A DNA stretch of 64,000 bases, from positions 1,497,030 to 1,561,029 of the forward strand of contig AP017308.1 in assembly GCA_001548435.1 (NCBI GenBank). The letters run 5' to 3'. Numbering within the stretch: position 1 is the stretch's first letter; each line of letters starts with the position of its first letter. Below the pieces are notes generated by a model. That model was not told the DNA's origin, made no database searches, and saw only the letters and a program-made list of their open reading frames with translations. The DNA comes from Leptolyngbya sp. NIES-3755 (GTDB lineage: Bacteria > Cyanobacteriota > Cyanobacteriia > Leptolyngbyales > Leptolyngbyaceae). The position numbers and the translations under genes were made by a program. Below, piece after piece: positions 9,560 to 19,431 of the stretch.

Positions 9560-9645
9560 CGGAATCAATGCCGAAGAAATCTTGACAGATTGTGGGCTTG
9601 TTTTGAAAGTCGCTGTATGGTCTAAGAACTTCAATTAAGGGCTAA

Positions 9646-12600
9646 ATGTTGAGAGTTGAAACAATGATTGTTCCCTTTCTGAATCAACTTGGCGAACTCA
9701 TTCGCGGTGCACTTTATCTGAGTCAGGATGCTTTTCGGGGCGTGGCTCGTAATCCTGAAGGACAAGCGATCGCGCTTTTGGTTGTGCTATTGGCTGGACT
9801 GTCTTTGGGAATTGGGCAGAGCGTGATTCTGTTCGCGAACCGAGTGAAACCCGTCCGATTTCTGTTGAGCTTGCTGCTGAATGCTGTTTTGTTTGCCTTT
9901 GGGTTTCTGTTCTTGGTGTTCAGTACTTGGTTAATCGGGTGGTTTCCTGGATTCGCACACATTGCTTGGAGCGATTTAGTAGAAGCACTTGGATTGAGCT
10001 ATACGCCGCTGTTATTTGGATTTTTAGGAGCATTGCCGCATTTAGGCAGTCCGATTCTTAACTTGCTCTCGGTTTGGCATTTGCTTCAGATGGTGACTGC
10101 GGTAAGTGGAGTGGCGGAAGTAGGGGGTGCGAGTGCGTTTACTCATGTTGCTTTTGGTTGGATTGTGCTGCAATTGCTTCAAGGGACGATCGGGCAACCG
10201 ATTGCAAGATTGGGACAAAAGCTCGATCGTACTGTTGCAGGGGTGGATTTAGTAAAACAGCGATCGAGATTAGCAGAACGAGTGCAAGCAGGGGGAGAAA
10301 CGCGAATTTCATCTGTAGAAGCTCGATCGACTAACCTTTCTAGTGAGACGATTGCTCAACCGGCTGGAACAGCTACACTTGAACTTCCAACTCCAGAGAT
10401 TCAATCGATCGGCGTTCAGCTAGAAAATCGATTGCAAGGCATTCCTCAAGCAATTCGACTGGGGTTGATTCTATTGGGAATGGTCTTGCTGTTTGTTGTT
10501 GTTGCGATCCTACTGCGTCCGATTCGGCTCAGTCTGTTTAGCTGGTATGAAACCTTGCCGCGTGTAGTGCGTTGGACATTTGATCTCACTTGGATTGGCA
10601 TTGTCGCGCTGGTCTTTGCAGGATTGCTTGCACCTTTAGAAACATTGGGCTGGTGGGCAGGTTGGTTCGGGGATGAAGTAGAAACGGAGGGCTTTGCTCA
10701 AAGTTCAATCGTTCGAGGGGTGAATCGTCCCGATCGATATGTGGTCTACCTCGATGGTGTTGGTCAGTCTGGGGAAGCTTACACCCCTGATATTGAAGAC
10801 TTTCTCACAGCGCTTCAGCCTGCGTTACCAGAGCGAATGGAGCTAGTGAGAGGATTGATGCTCTACTCGGTGCGAAATCAGGCGTTAGTGTCTGATCGAC
10901 CTTTATCGTGGGTGTGGCGACTTGCCGATCGAATGCGTTGGGAAAATCCAATGGCATTGCTCGGATTGATGGTAAATATCCGTAATGCTTGGATTGTGGC
11001 GGTTTCAGCCGATAAACGGTATGGACCCATTTACAATCAGGGTATTGCTCAAGTGATTTACAATGGCTTGATTCAGCGAGGCTATCAGCCGAAAGAAGGG
11101 ACACCGATTACGCTGATTGGGTATAGTGGGGGCGCTCAGATGTCGGTGGCAGCGGCTCCTTACCTTAGACGTGCTCTAGAGACTGAGATTGAAGTGATCT
11201 CGCTCGGTGGTGTGATGAGCGCGAACAATAACTTTCTGAAGCTAGAGCATCTTTACCATTTAGTCGGGGAGAAAGATAGTGTTGCGGCTTTGGGTCCGAT
11301 CTTGTTTCCAGGGCGGCGAAAATGGTTTCCGCTGTCTTACTGGAATCGGGCACTTCGTAAAGGTAAGATTAGCGAAATTTCGCTGGGTCCAATGGGACAT
11401 CAAGTTCCCGGTGGCATTATGGACCCGAATGCTGATTTGCCCGATGGACAAAGCCATCTTGATTATACGATCGCTCAAATTCAATCAATTCTCAATGCTG
11501 ATTTTCTAGTCAATACTCCTCCTCGCCCTAAAACAACTAGCAACTACGAACTCTACAAGCAAGCACCTTTTAACAATCACCCTTATTACCCGCTAGATCA
11601 ATCGATCGAGCCACAGTGGTATCGCCCGATCGCGCCTTGGATGGGTCGCTTGATTTTGCCTCAACCTTCAGACCGTCGCCATGTTCGAGGTGCTTGGTTT
11701 GAAGTGCATCATGCGCCTGCTGGCTATGAATCATTGATTGGGCAGAAAGTGATGTTGCGCTGGGCAGAGAATTCGATCGTCAAACAATGGGTTCGAGCCG
11801 TGACGCATGATGTTCATTTCAGTGTGGATGCAGAGTATTCCAGTCAGTACGGCGGTACGATTCATCCCGATCGAGTCAATCACTGGCAACAAGTCGGACC
11901 GCTCGAATCTCTAGCTGCTTCACATCCGATTGATGATCTGACGGTGATGTTGCAAGATCCGGTTGAAATAGAGGGTTCAACCCTATACATTCATCATCCG
12001 CCTTCAGAAATTACTGGGCGCTACTATGGTTTAGTTCGGTTTGAAGCTGCGATCGCAGAAACCGATCGCTTTCAGGTGAGCCACTTTAATCGAGCCACTC
12101 GCGACTTCGATCAAGGATTAGAAGAAGTTCGCTTGCCTGAAGTGGTGGTTGCTCAGTGTTATGGCAGCACTCCTTCAACTGCAAATCAGATCGAACGATC
12201 GCCCCTGAATGAGATGGGATGGTATATCTATGGTGCGAAAGATGCAACAGGAACCTTTGTTGTACAGTCGCTTGCACCCCGATCGCTGTTTCGCCTCCAG
12301 CCCGATCGTGTTGTTTTTGGTAACAAAGCCTCTTATCGCTACATTCGGCGCGAATCTTGGGCAAACGCAGTCGAGCGAAAAGGAAATATTTCATCTGTAC
12401 TCTGTTCGGGTCGGCGTTTTGAGAGCAATCAAACTGCGATCGACGAATGGAAAATTGGCGATCGAGCTTTGCTCCTTCATGTCTATGGCGGCATCGGTGG
12501 CAATAAAAAAGAACCTTCCGCAGCAACTCCAATCTTTTTTGGTCACTTTGCTTATGGAGTTGCAACAGTCGTTCATGATCCGATTAGTGATGAGCGCCGA

Positions 12601-13296
12601 TTTGAAATTCAGTATTACCAGGTCTACACCCACAATACAGATGGTTTAACATCAGGAACATTGCATTGGTCGCGTTACATGGGCGATCGACAATTTGGCT
12701 GGTTGGGCACTCGTCCAGTTTGCGATATCTTAGTCAAGTTTGATCCGTTTACCGGGAGCTTTGACATCAATGGAAATCATCGATCGCCCTTAGATGGAAT
12801 GATTCGACAGCTTGAAGCGATGACGGCTCGTTATCGGATTGGAGATGGAACTGGGGCGACGTATGTTGGACCTGCGAACAATTGTGCTCAGGATGCGAAT
12901 CAAGCTCTGTTTGCAAGTATTCGATCGCTTTCTCACGAGATTGCAACCAATCAATTCCGATTACAAACTTGGCTCAGTCAGAATCCGGATCAAGCTGGAC
13001 GCTATCAACAACTCATTGCAGTTAACAATAGATTGAATTCACAATTGCAGCCGTTTGGTTCTCCACGTCGAGACTGGCAAACGAACGAATTTAAGCTTGG
13101 AACAACGCTGGAAGATGATCCACTGCGGAATTTATGGATTGGGTTAGGGAGTTGGCGAACACTCCTGCCGCGTAAAGCGAGTGATGCGATCGTTAAAGCG
13201 TTCTTAGATCAAGGCGCTTCTGTTTGGGTGCTGCGAACGAATCAAGCTGGAGGATATGATCCAGAAATTGAACCGATCGCGCCTATGACCCTTTGA
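9646..13296 (+). CDS. Large membrane-anchored alpha/beta hydrolase fusion, 1216 aa
   Basis: Start ATG 9646 has AAGGG just upstream. The N-terminus (about residues 30-190) has several transmembrane helices resembling a Yip1-type module; more helices lie at about 270-345. The middle contains an alpha/beta hydrolase core: nucleophile elbow LIGYSGGAQ (Ser about 494), GEKDSVAALG (candidate Asp) and GPMGHQVPGG (candidate His), a complete triad. The C-terminal half (about 630-1216) is a large domain with NNCAQDANQALF and LWIGLGSWRTLLPRKASD. I associate that tail, from memory only, with proteins labelled predicted Abi (CAAX) family protease. The substrate is unknown, and no neighbour explains it. Confidence 0.75.
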   Translation: MLRVETMIVPFLNQLGELIRGALYLSQDAFRGVARNPEGQAIALLVVLLAGLSLGIGQSVILFANRVKPVRFLLSLLLNAVLFAFGFLFLVFSTWLIGWFPGFAHIAWSDLVEALGLSYTPLLFGFLGALPHLGSPILNLLSVWHLLQMVTAVSGVAEVGGASAFTHVAFGWIVLQLLQGTIGQPIARLGQKLDRTVAGVDLVKQRSRLAERVQAGGETRISSVEARSTNLSSETIAQPAGTATLELPTPEIQSIGVQLENRLQGIPQAIRLGLILLGMVLLFVVVAILLRPIRLSLFSWYETLPRVVRWTFDLTWIGIVALVFAGLLAPLETLGWWAGWFGDEVETEGFAQSSIVRGVNRPDRYVVYLDGVGQSGEAYTPDIEDFLTALQPALPERMELVRGLMLYSVRNQALVSDRPLSWVWRLADRMRWENPMALLGLMVNIRNAWIVAVSADKRYGPIYNQGIAQVIYNGLIQRGYQPKEGTPITLIGYSGGAQMSVAAAPYLRRALETEIEVISLGGVMSANNNFLKLEHLYHLVGEKDSVAALGPILFPGRRKWFPLSYWNRALRKGKISEISLGPMGHQVPGGIMDPNADLPDGQSHLDYTIAQIQSILNADFLVNTPPRPKTTSNYELYKQAPFNNHPYYPLDQSIEPQWYRPIAPWMGRLILPQPSDRRHVRGAWFEVHHAPAGYESLIGQKVMLRWAENSIVKQWVRAVTHDVHFSVDAEYSSQYGGTIHPDRVNHWQQVGPLESLAASHPIDDLTVMLQDPVEIEGSTLYIHHPPSEITGRYYGLVRFEAAIAETDRFQVSHFNRATRDFDQGLEEVRLPEVVVAQCYGSTPSTANQIERSPLNEMGWYIYGAKDATGTFVVQSLAPRSLFRLQPDRVVFGNKASYRYIRRESWANAVERKGNISSVLCSGRRFESNQTAIDEWKIGDRALLLHVYGGIGGNKKEPSAATPIFFGHFAYGVATVVHDPISDERRFEIQYYQVYTHNTDGLTSGTLHWSRYMGDRQFGWLGTRPVCDILVKFDPFTGSFDINGNHRSPLDGMIRQLEAMTARYRIGDGTGATYVGPANNCAQDANQALFASIRSLSHEIATNQFRLQTWLSQNPDQAGRYQQLIAVNNRLNSQLQPFGSPRRDWQTNEFKLGTTLEDDPLRNLWIGLGSWRTLLPRKASDAIVKAFLDQGASVWVLRTNQAGGYDPEIEPIAPMTL

Positions 13297-13303
13297 GAGA
13301 TTG

Positions 13304-14974
13304 CTAATTGTTCTCCTGACGGGATGGATATTTAGGCAAAGTCGTAGCAAGCAGAAAACAAAGTCCGGTAAACACCAGTGCAAGCAACAAAGAAGTCCGT
13401 AGTCCTGAAGTTGCTGCTTCCTGACTGATTTGGCGCAGAAAAGGAACAACCGATGCGGGCACTTGGTTCACGACAGCGGTGTTCAAATCGCGGCGGGAAA
13501 GCGTTTGGATCATTTCTTGCAGCGTCGCAATCAACCGAACCCGATCGACCGGATTGAGCGTCTTTCCTAACTGTTGTGAAACTCCATCCACAACACCCCG
13601 CGAAGTATAGAAGATCAGCGATGTTCCTAAGATTGCTCTGCCCAGCGAATTCCCCAAATTCTGAACCGGATTGTAGATGCCTGTCCCCTCGATTTTGCCG
13701 TTCTCTGCGGCTGAATAAGTCAATCGACTCACATAAGGACTAAACAAACCTGAGCCAATTCCCATCACAACTAAACCGGGAAGTAAATCGATCGAGGATA
13801 CACGAAGGCTCAAACTTTGATAGAGCATGAAAATTCCGATCGCGAAAAGCACTGTTCCCGTAAATACGATCGACTTCGGTGATAGCCGCTGAAATAGACT
13901 ATCTCCATTACGATTGCTCGCCAGTTTCAAAAACTTCAGCGCTCCAATCACAACCAAGATCTTTGTAATATTCAACGGCATGATTGTTAATGCAGTGCGG
14001 TAGGGATCAAGTGCTAGTGTCAAAGGAACATACTGAAATAGATTGAACTGCACCCCCGCAAGAATCAGAGTATGAATCATCGCCGCCAACGTTCCCAACA
14101 CAAATCCGGGCTTTCGTAACAAGCCTGCTCGTAAAATCGAAGCTTCCCCTTTTCTAGCTTGTCGCCGCTGCCAGAAAGCAAAAAAGCCTAGCAGAATCAA
14201 TCCCACTGCGATTAGAGTTGGCACGATCGATAAAGGAAACGGTGGCAGAACGACATTACCAATTGAAAACACCCGCTTCGGCTCCCACCAGCCAAATTCC
14301 ATTGCAAGACTCACACCGCTTAGAATCAGCCCCAGTCCCAGAAACGAGAGCAATCCACCAACCCAATCGATCGGCTGTTGGCAGTAGATACTAATATTCG
14401 GCAGCATTCGTCGTCGCAACCAAATCACAATCAGTGCAACGATCGACGGTACGAATGCCCAACGCCAACCAATCTGAGACGCGAGAAATCCACCGAGCAG
14501 TGATCCCATCAAACTTCCCAGCGTAGATACCACAATCAATCCGACGGTGGCTTGCTCTCCAGTTTTTCCTCTGTAAATCAGGTCTACAAATGTCCAAGGC
14601 GTACTGACTAGCGGTGTGGCAGCTAGACCCGTCAACACCGCAAAGCTGAGTGCCAAAATCACGATCGACGAACTCAGAGCCGTGAAACTAATTCCTAGCC
14701 CGTATAGCACCAATCCCACGAGAAACACAGGAGTTCGACCAAAATAGCGGCAAAGATTTTCTGTTGTCGGGGCAAACGCCGCAGTCGTCAGCGAAAACAA
14801 GACCAGAACAGTTTGAATAGAGCCGATACTCGAATCAAATTCTTGCACGATCGCAGGCATGATCGCAGGCAAGACTCCGATGTTATAGGAAACCATCCAA
14901 ACCGTTAGACTGATCACCCGCAACGGGGAAGTGCGGCTCCAAATTTGTGGCTCTGGCGCGATCGATTCACTCAT
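13304..14974 (-). CDS. MFS transporter, DHA2 (14-helix) type
   Basis: 556 residues with about fourteen hydrophobic segments, longer than the usual 12-helix MFS protein and matching drug:H+ antiporter family 2. Motif A is replaced by ENLCRYFGRTPVFLVG, and helix 5 holds the antiporter-like GSLLGGFLASQIGWRWAF. It starts one base after the stop of the upstream Ntn hydrolase gene (both minus strand), so the two form an operon and may handle the same amide- or bile-acid-like compound. Confidence 0.85.
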   Translation of the reverse strand: MSESIAPEPQIWSRTSPLRVISLTVWMVSYNIGVLPAIMPAIVQEFDSSIGSIQTVLVLFSLTTAAFAPTTENLCRYFGRTPVFLVGLVLYGLGISFTALSSSIVILALSFAVLTGLAATPLVSTPWTFVDLIYRGKTGEQATVGLIVVSTLGSLMGSLLGGFLASQIGWRWAFVPSIVALIVIWLRRRMLPNISIYCQQPIDWVGGLLSFLGLGLILSGVSLAMEFGWWEPKRVFSIGNVVLPPFPLSIVPTLIAVGLILLGFFAFWQRRQARKGEASILRAGLLRKPGFVLGTLAAMIHTLILAGVQFNLFQYVPLTLALDPYRTALTIMPLNITKILVVIGALKFLKLASNRNGDSLFQRLSPKSIVFTGTVLFAIGIFMLYQSLSLRVSSIDLLPGLVVMGIGSGLFSPYVSRLTYSAAENGKIEGTGIYNPVQNLGNSLGRAILGTSLIFYTSRGVVDGVSQQLGKTLNPVDRVRLIATLQEMIQTLSRRDLNTAVVNQVPASVVPFLRQISQEAATSGLRTSLLLALVFTGLCFLLATTLPKYPSRQENN

Positions 14975-14975
14975 T

Positions 14976-16052
14976 TCAAGCAGTGGGAGTGACCTGTAAA
15001 AACTTCATCGGCTCTGTGGACTGAAACTGATCTGAAGTATCACCCGCAAAGATTGAACCCTCTGTTAGCGTCAGCTTTTTAACTGGACTCCCTTCGGTGA
15101 AATCTAAATTGTTTAGCTCGACCCAGAAGACATTCGGACTCCGAACCGACTCAAAGAAATAGCGCTTATTTTTATGATCCGCAACCGTTCGCCAAACCGT
15201 TGAGGAAATATTCGGTTGGTCAGGAGTACTAATTCCCATTGGCACTGACGCATTTCGGATCACTGAAAATACACCTGCAACCCCTTCGATCGCACTTGCC
15301 GTTTTGGGAATGGCATTAATGTAGAACGACGCTCGAACAAACCGATCAGAGGCTCGATTCGTCCCAGGTAGCATCGTAGTTCCACCAATCGATCGCCAGT
15401 ACTCATTCAGAGCAAGCTGCCGACTGTAGATTGGAGAGTTCGTCATCACCTGATAGTCCGGATTGTGGTGAATCATCAGCTTACCTTTCACATATTCAAA
15501 GATTGCTGAATCACCGGAGGCATCAGAAATAGAGAGATGAATCGTTCCGGGCTTCCCATCGGGTGAAGTGACAGGAACAATGTAAAACGGTTCTTGTTCG
15601 ATCGCCGTGACTGCTTCCTTTACGGTTGCGAAATTATCGAGTAGGTACTGTGCCCAGAGTGATAAAGATAAAGACTGACGTGAATCATCTGAGGTGGGAG
15701 TAGGATACTCGCTCTCAACGAGATACAGCAGATTTGCAAACAGTCCTTGCTCGTTCATGCCGTCAGCGATACCAACATCCCATCCTGCAACGCCCACACT
15801 GCCATATTTTGAAACCCAGCAAATCGAGTTTGCGCCCGCCGCACCATCTCGCTCAATCCCGCGTGGAAACGCCCAGAGATTGCTCTTGAGATCATTGAGC
15901 CAATCCATTGTTCGTCCAGTGATCACTAAACCGTCTAGTCCTTTGTAGACTGCCCGTGTACAGCCTAGAAAGATGGGAATCATCATGAACCCGGTTAAGC
16001 TATCGAATACAGTGTTGAGATCCAGATGTAAATCGAATGCGAATTGCAGCAT
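14976..16052 (-). CDS. Linear amide C-N hydrolase (choloylglycine hydrolase / penicillin V acylase family)
   Basis: 358 residues in the Ntn-hydrolase fold. The catalytic Cys is in GCTRAVYKG (about residue 31) and is followed by the family motif VITGRTMDW. VAGWDVGIADGMNEQGL and the Asn/Arg positions of the family are visible. Members cleave N-acyl amide bonds (bile salts, penicillin V, acyl-homoserine lactones). Maturation exposes the Cys as the N-terminal residue, so the roughly 30 residues ahead of it are a propeptide or a signal; a start at the MM pair near 15986 is possible. It is paired with a DHA2 exporter one base downstream. Confidence 0.85.
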   Translation of the reverse strand: MLQFAFDLHLDLNTVFDSLTGFMMIPIFLGCTRAVYKGLDGLVITGRTMDWLNDLKSNLWAFPRGIERDGAAGANSICWVSKYGSVGVAGWDVGIADGMNEQGLFANLLYLVESEYPTPTSDDSRQSLSLSLWAQYLLDNFATVKEAVTAIEQEPFYIVPVTSPDGKPGTIHLSISDASGDSAIFEYVKGKLMIHHNPDYQVMTNSPIYSRQLALNEYWRSIGGTTMLPGTNRASDRFVRASFYINAIPKTASAIEGVAGVFSVIRNASVPMGISTPDQPNISSTVWRTVADHKNKRYFFESVRSPNVFWVELNNLDFTEGSPVKKLTLTEGSIFAGDTSDQFQSTEPMKFLQVTPTA

Positions 16053-16228
16053 AGATAAAGATCGCAGATGAATCTGATACTTAGTTCAAGAGTACATCGA
16101 ACCTGCTTGAAGCGATCGTTCGTGACAAAAATCTAAGGATTGCTGGTTAATACTACTGTGAGTTCATCCAAGAGCTATGATTCGGATATTGAATCGATCG
16201 CGCCCCTGATTCTCTATGAGCCTGCTTT

Positions 16229-17155
16229 ATGTTGCGATATCTTCGATCGACTGTTCTTCCCTCCAAGCCCGCCCAACTTCTGATCAGAACAGGACTGAAG
16301 TGGGATCAAGATAACTGTCCAGGAATGGCGGCTTCGCTGTCCTATTTTGCGCTGTTCTCTTTATTTCCATTACTTCTGATTCTGCTCAGTGTTGTGGGTC
16401 GGCTGATTGCACCTGGAACAGAAGCATTTCAAGAAATGCAGGTCGCGATGCGGCAATATTTACCCCCAGAAGTTCATGAACTGATTAGAGGAACAGTCAT
16501 TTCGCTCAATCAAAACAGTGTAGGAGCCGGAATTATTGGATCGAGTGTTTTGCTATGGACTGCGAGCGCTGTGTTTAGCATTCTCAGAAGCTCTGTGAAT
16601 AAAATTTGGCAGTCTCCTAGTCGCGCTTCTGAAACGGGATCGATCGCGAAAACAGTGGTTTTCTTTGTGTCAAATAAGCTATTTTCGTTTCTATTAGTGT
16701 TTGGAACAGGATTGCTTCTGTTTGCTTCACTGATTTCCAGCATTGTGATCAAAGCAATCTTACAAGTGGTTACAACCTTTCAGGAGCAGTTCCCTTGGCT
16801 TCAGATTGATGAAACTCAATTATCTAGAGGATTGCAAACGGGATCATCGTTTTTGATTTTAGCGATCGTCCTTTGCATTCTCTACAAAATCCTGCCTACG
16901 GTCTATGTGGCGTGGAATGATGTTTGGCTGAGTGCGCTTTTGGTTGCGCTCTTACTGGTTGGACTTCAACAATTGGTGAGTAATAGTGTGATCTCGATCG
17001 GAAGTCATTTTTTATCGTATGGGGTGATCGGGGGTGTGATGATTTTGCTGTTATGGATTTTTCTCACGGCTCAAATCTTTCTGTTCGGCTGTGTGCTTTC
17101 CTATATGTATGCTCACTTCTTTGGCAGTCGTCGCCATCAAGGGTTAAATTCTTAG
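16229..17155 (+). CDS. YihY/BrkB (UPF0761) family membrane protein
   Basis: 308 residues, six or so transmembrane helices. Diagnostic segments are GMAASLSYFALFSLFPLLLIL near the N-terminus, TASAVFSILRSSVNKIW in the middle and the C-terminal VMILLLWIFLTAQIFLFG. Formerly misnamed RNase BN; the molecular role is uncertain. The stop codon overlaps the stop of the opposing AI-2E gene by four bases. Confidence 0.88.
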   Translation: MLRYLRSTVLPSKPAQLLIRTGLKWDQDNCPGMAASLSYFALFSLFPLLLILLSVVGRLIAPGTEAFQEMQVAMRQYLPPEVHELIRGTVISLNQNSVGAGIIGSSVLLWTASAVFSILRSSVNKIWQSPSRASETGSIAKTVVFFVSNKLFSFLLVFGTGLLLFASLISSIVIKAILQVVTTFQEQFPWLQIDETQLSRGLQTGSSFLILAIVLCILYKILPTVYVAWNDVWLSALLVALLLVGLQQLVSNSVISIGSHFLSYGVIGGVMILLLWIFLTAQIFLFGCVLSYMYAHFFGSRRHQGLNS

Positions 17156-18183
17156 TTGTCGCTTCCGATTTCATTGATCTGAGAGGAAGAATCAGATTGC
17201 ATCCACAAAGCAATCATGCCAGCGATCGGGATAGATAGAAAAATTCCTAACAATCCTGCCACTCGTTCCCCAATGAATAGTGCTAGAAATAATAGAACCG
17301 GATTGAGTTCTAAAGCATCTCCCATCACTTTAGGGCGAATGATATTGTCTTGAATTTGAATCAAGATAATGCAAGCAACAAAGACTTTTAGCGCGATCGC
17401 ACTTCCTTGAGCCGTAAACACTAAAAACGTCACCAGAATTACGCCTAAAGTTGCTCCAACGCCGGGGATCGCATCAATGAGTCCAAGAATCACTGCCAGA
17501 ATCAGCGAATAGTCCACGCCTAGAAATGGAAGAATCAGCAGCGATGTAGTAGATAGAAATAGCATTAATAACAGTTGTCCTCGAATAAAGCCGAGAAAGC
17601 TTTTCTGAAACGTTTTTGCAAATCGATCGCGATTCGTTTCTGGAATTCGCTTCACAAACATGCGCCAGAGTTTTTCCCCATCGATCAGCATATACAAGCT
17701 AATCACTGCCCCAAAAATCCCAACAAAAACGCTAGATAGCAAACTTTTTACAAGACCCAAACTGGTTGCTAAACTCGTTTTCAGAGTGTTCACGACTGTC
17801 TCAATGTTCAACTGATCCAAAAGATTTTGAACGAGTAAGGGCTGTTGATCCAGTGCATCTCCAATTTGAGCCAACAGTCCTTGTCCTTGACTCATGAGTT
17901 GCAAACCGATCCCAACACTCAAGCCGATGAACACTACGATCGCAATCATAAATGTCAGTGCGATCGCGATTCCTCTCGGAATGTAGCGGGAGAGCCAGAC
18001 CACTGGATAGTTCAGTAAAGCTGCGAAGATAGCAGCAACGCTAAAAAGCGCGATCGTGCCATAAAAGTAATCAATCAACAGCACTGTAATCCAACCGCAG
18101 GCAAAGAGCAGAATGTATCGGACTAGCCAAGATTGACTCAAACTTTGAAATCGGGGAGCGTTCGGAAATAAGGGAGGACGCAT
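17152..18183 (-). CDS. AI-2E family transporter (PerM-like)
   Basis: 343 residues with paired N-terminal helices and the conserved C-terminal block FVACIILIQIQDNIIRPKVM, preceded by LGLIDAIPGVGATLG. Relatives export autoinducer-2 or act as Na+/H+ antiporters; the substrate here is unknown. It is transcribed toward the yihY gene and overlaps its stop codon. Confidence 0.88.
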   Translation of the reverse strand: MRPPLFPNAPRFQSLSQSWLVRYILLFACGWITVLLIDYFYGTIALFSVAAIFAALLNYPVVWLSRYIPRGIAIALTFMIAIVVFIGLSVGIGLQLMSQGQGLLAQIGDALDQQPLLVQNLLDQLNIETVVNTLKTSLATSLGLVKSLLSSVFVGIFGAVISLYMLIDGEKLWRMFVKRIPETNRDRFAKTFQKSFLGFIRGQLLLMLFLSTTSLLILPFLGVDYSLILAVILGLIDAIPGVGATLGVILVTFLVFTAQGSAIALKVFVACIILIQIQDNIIRPKVMGDALELNPVLLFLALFIGERVAGLLGIFLSIPIAGMIALWMQSDSSSQINEIGSDN

Positions 18184-18314
18184 AGCGATCGTGATAAATG
18201 TTCTACAATGCAGGGCAAGGATGAAGCGCAGTAATGCTTAGAATAACATTGATGGACTCAAAGCAATTTAGCATCTGCAACACTAGCAAAATTGTGTCTC
18301 TTTTGTAATGTTTT

Positions 18315-19367
18315 ATGTTTAAATTCAATCGACGCACCCTTCTCTTCAGTGGGCTAACGACTGGTTTCTCAGTCAGCACGATCGCTCAATCTGTACAAGC
18401 TCAATCTCCTCAAGCCGAAACCACCGATGGAACAATCGACGCACTATTTGGAGCAGACAGCGATCGCGCTAACCCTCAAAAAAACCTCAGCGCTCAGATC
18501 ATTTCACCCTCTGTTGCTTACGATCGAGTGATGTCCAGAGTTTTGATTCGATGCAGTCAAATTGGCATGGAACAGTTCGAGCAGAAACAGCGCGACCCAA
18601 GATATAACGGCGAAATTCGATCGCTACCAAGCTACAGTAATGATCTGAGTCAATATGCTCAAGCCAGTACATTCAATATTCGATTAGATGCGACAACCAC
18701 TTTACTCACGAATCTTCGTCCCTTGGGCAATCGAATTGTTCAACGCGTCGTGAATCCAACCCAGACTTTTATCGGATTTGTCTTAACTTCTCCGACTCAC
18801 AACATCATTGTTTTTCGGGGAACATCGAATCCAAAAGAGTGGGTGGCGAACTTTCAAGCCTCGCAAAGTGATTACCTGCAAGCTGGCACGAGACGAGGTA
18901 GAGTCCATACAGGCTTTCTGCGGCTCTACAATCAGCTTTCAGAACAAGTTCGCAGTGCAGCAACTCGATTTAATCCAGCACTGCCTTGCTTTATCGTTGG
19001 ACACAGTTTGGGGGGAGCATTGGCAACATTAGCAGCGGCAGATCTCGCTCAAAATTCTGCGCTGAAGAATCAACTGCGGTTATATAGCTATGCGGCTCCG
19101 AGAGTCGGCGATCGAGCGTTTGCTGAATTTCTCAACGGGATCGTTCCTAACAGCTATCGAATCATCAATTTAGCGGACATTGTGCCGATGGTTCCGCCTT
19201 CGACTCTGAGAAAACAAGAGTACAGCCATACAGGGCAAGAATGGGTGTTTTTGGACTATGCAGGCGGCGAAATGGGACCGATTCATGCCGTCTCGCTTTA
19301 TCGATCGGCAATTGTTAAACAGATCGAAACGAATCAGATCCCCACATTCCCAACCGCCTGTCGCTAA
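18315..19367 (+). CDS. Secreted lipase, class 3 family
   Basis: 350 residues. The N-terminus MFKFNRRTLLFSGLTTG has a twin-arginine-like RR followed by a hydrophobic stretch and an AQS/AQA cleavage region, suggesting export. The class 3 lipase core is clear: FRGTSNPKEWVANF, the nucleophile GHSLGGALATLAA, AAPRVGDRAFAEF, NLADIVPMVPP (Asp) and GPIHAVSLY (His). It should hydrolyse acylglycerols or other esters outside the cytoplasm. Divergently transcribed from the AI-2E gene. Confidence 0.88.
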   Translation: MFKFNRRTLLFSGLTTGFSVSTIAQSVQAQSPQAETTDGTIDALFGADSDRANPQKNLSAQIISPSVAYDRVMSRVLIRCSQIGMEQFEQKQRDPRYNGEIRSLPSYSNDLSQYAQASTFNIRLDATTTLLTNLRPLGNRIVQRVVNPTQTFIGFVLTSPTHNIIVFRGTSNPKEWVANFQASQSDYLQAGTRRGRVHTGFLRLYNQLSEQVRSAATRFNPALPCFIVGHSLGGALATLAAADLAQNSALKNQLRLYSYAAPRVGDRAFAEFLNGIVPNSYRIINLADIVPMVPPSTLRKQEYSHTGQEWVFLDYAGGEMGPIHAVSLYRSAIVKQIETNQIPTFPTACR

Positions 19368-19381
19368 TCATCCTACAAGTT

Positions 19382-19401
19382 TCATATTTTAATTCAGTAC
19401 T
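19382..19401 (+). promoter_or_regulatory. Recurrent TCATATTTT element (copy B)
   Basis: TCATATTTT at 19382-19390 followed by AATTCAGTACTGTG, in the 64-bp gap between the lipase stop and the ATG of the first DUF1400 gene. CAGTACTG is itself palindromic. Confidence 0.4.
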
Positions 19402-19431
19402 GTGGAAGGCATTCATCAGTCCCCTTTAGCG

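Noticed and set aside
12086-12649. Frames of 146-159 codons on both strands inside the 9646 fusion gene
   Set aside because: Shadows of the 1216-residue frame; no independent support.
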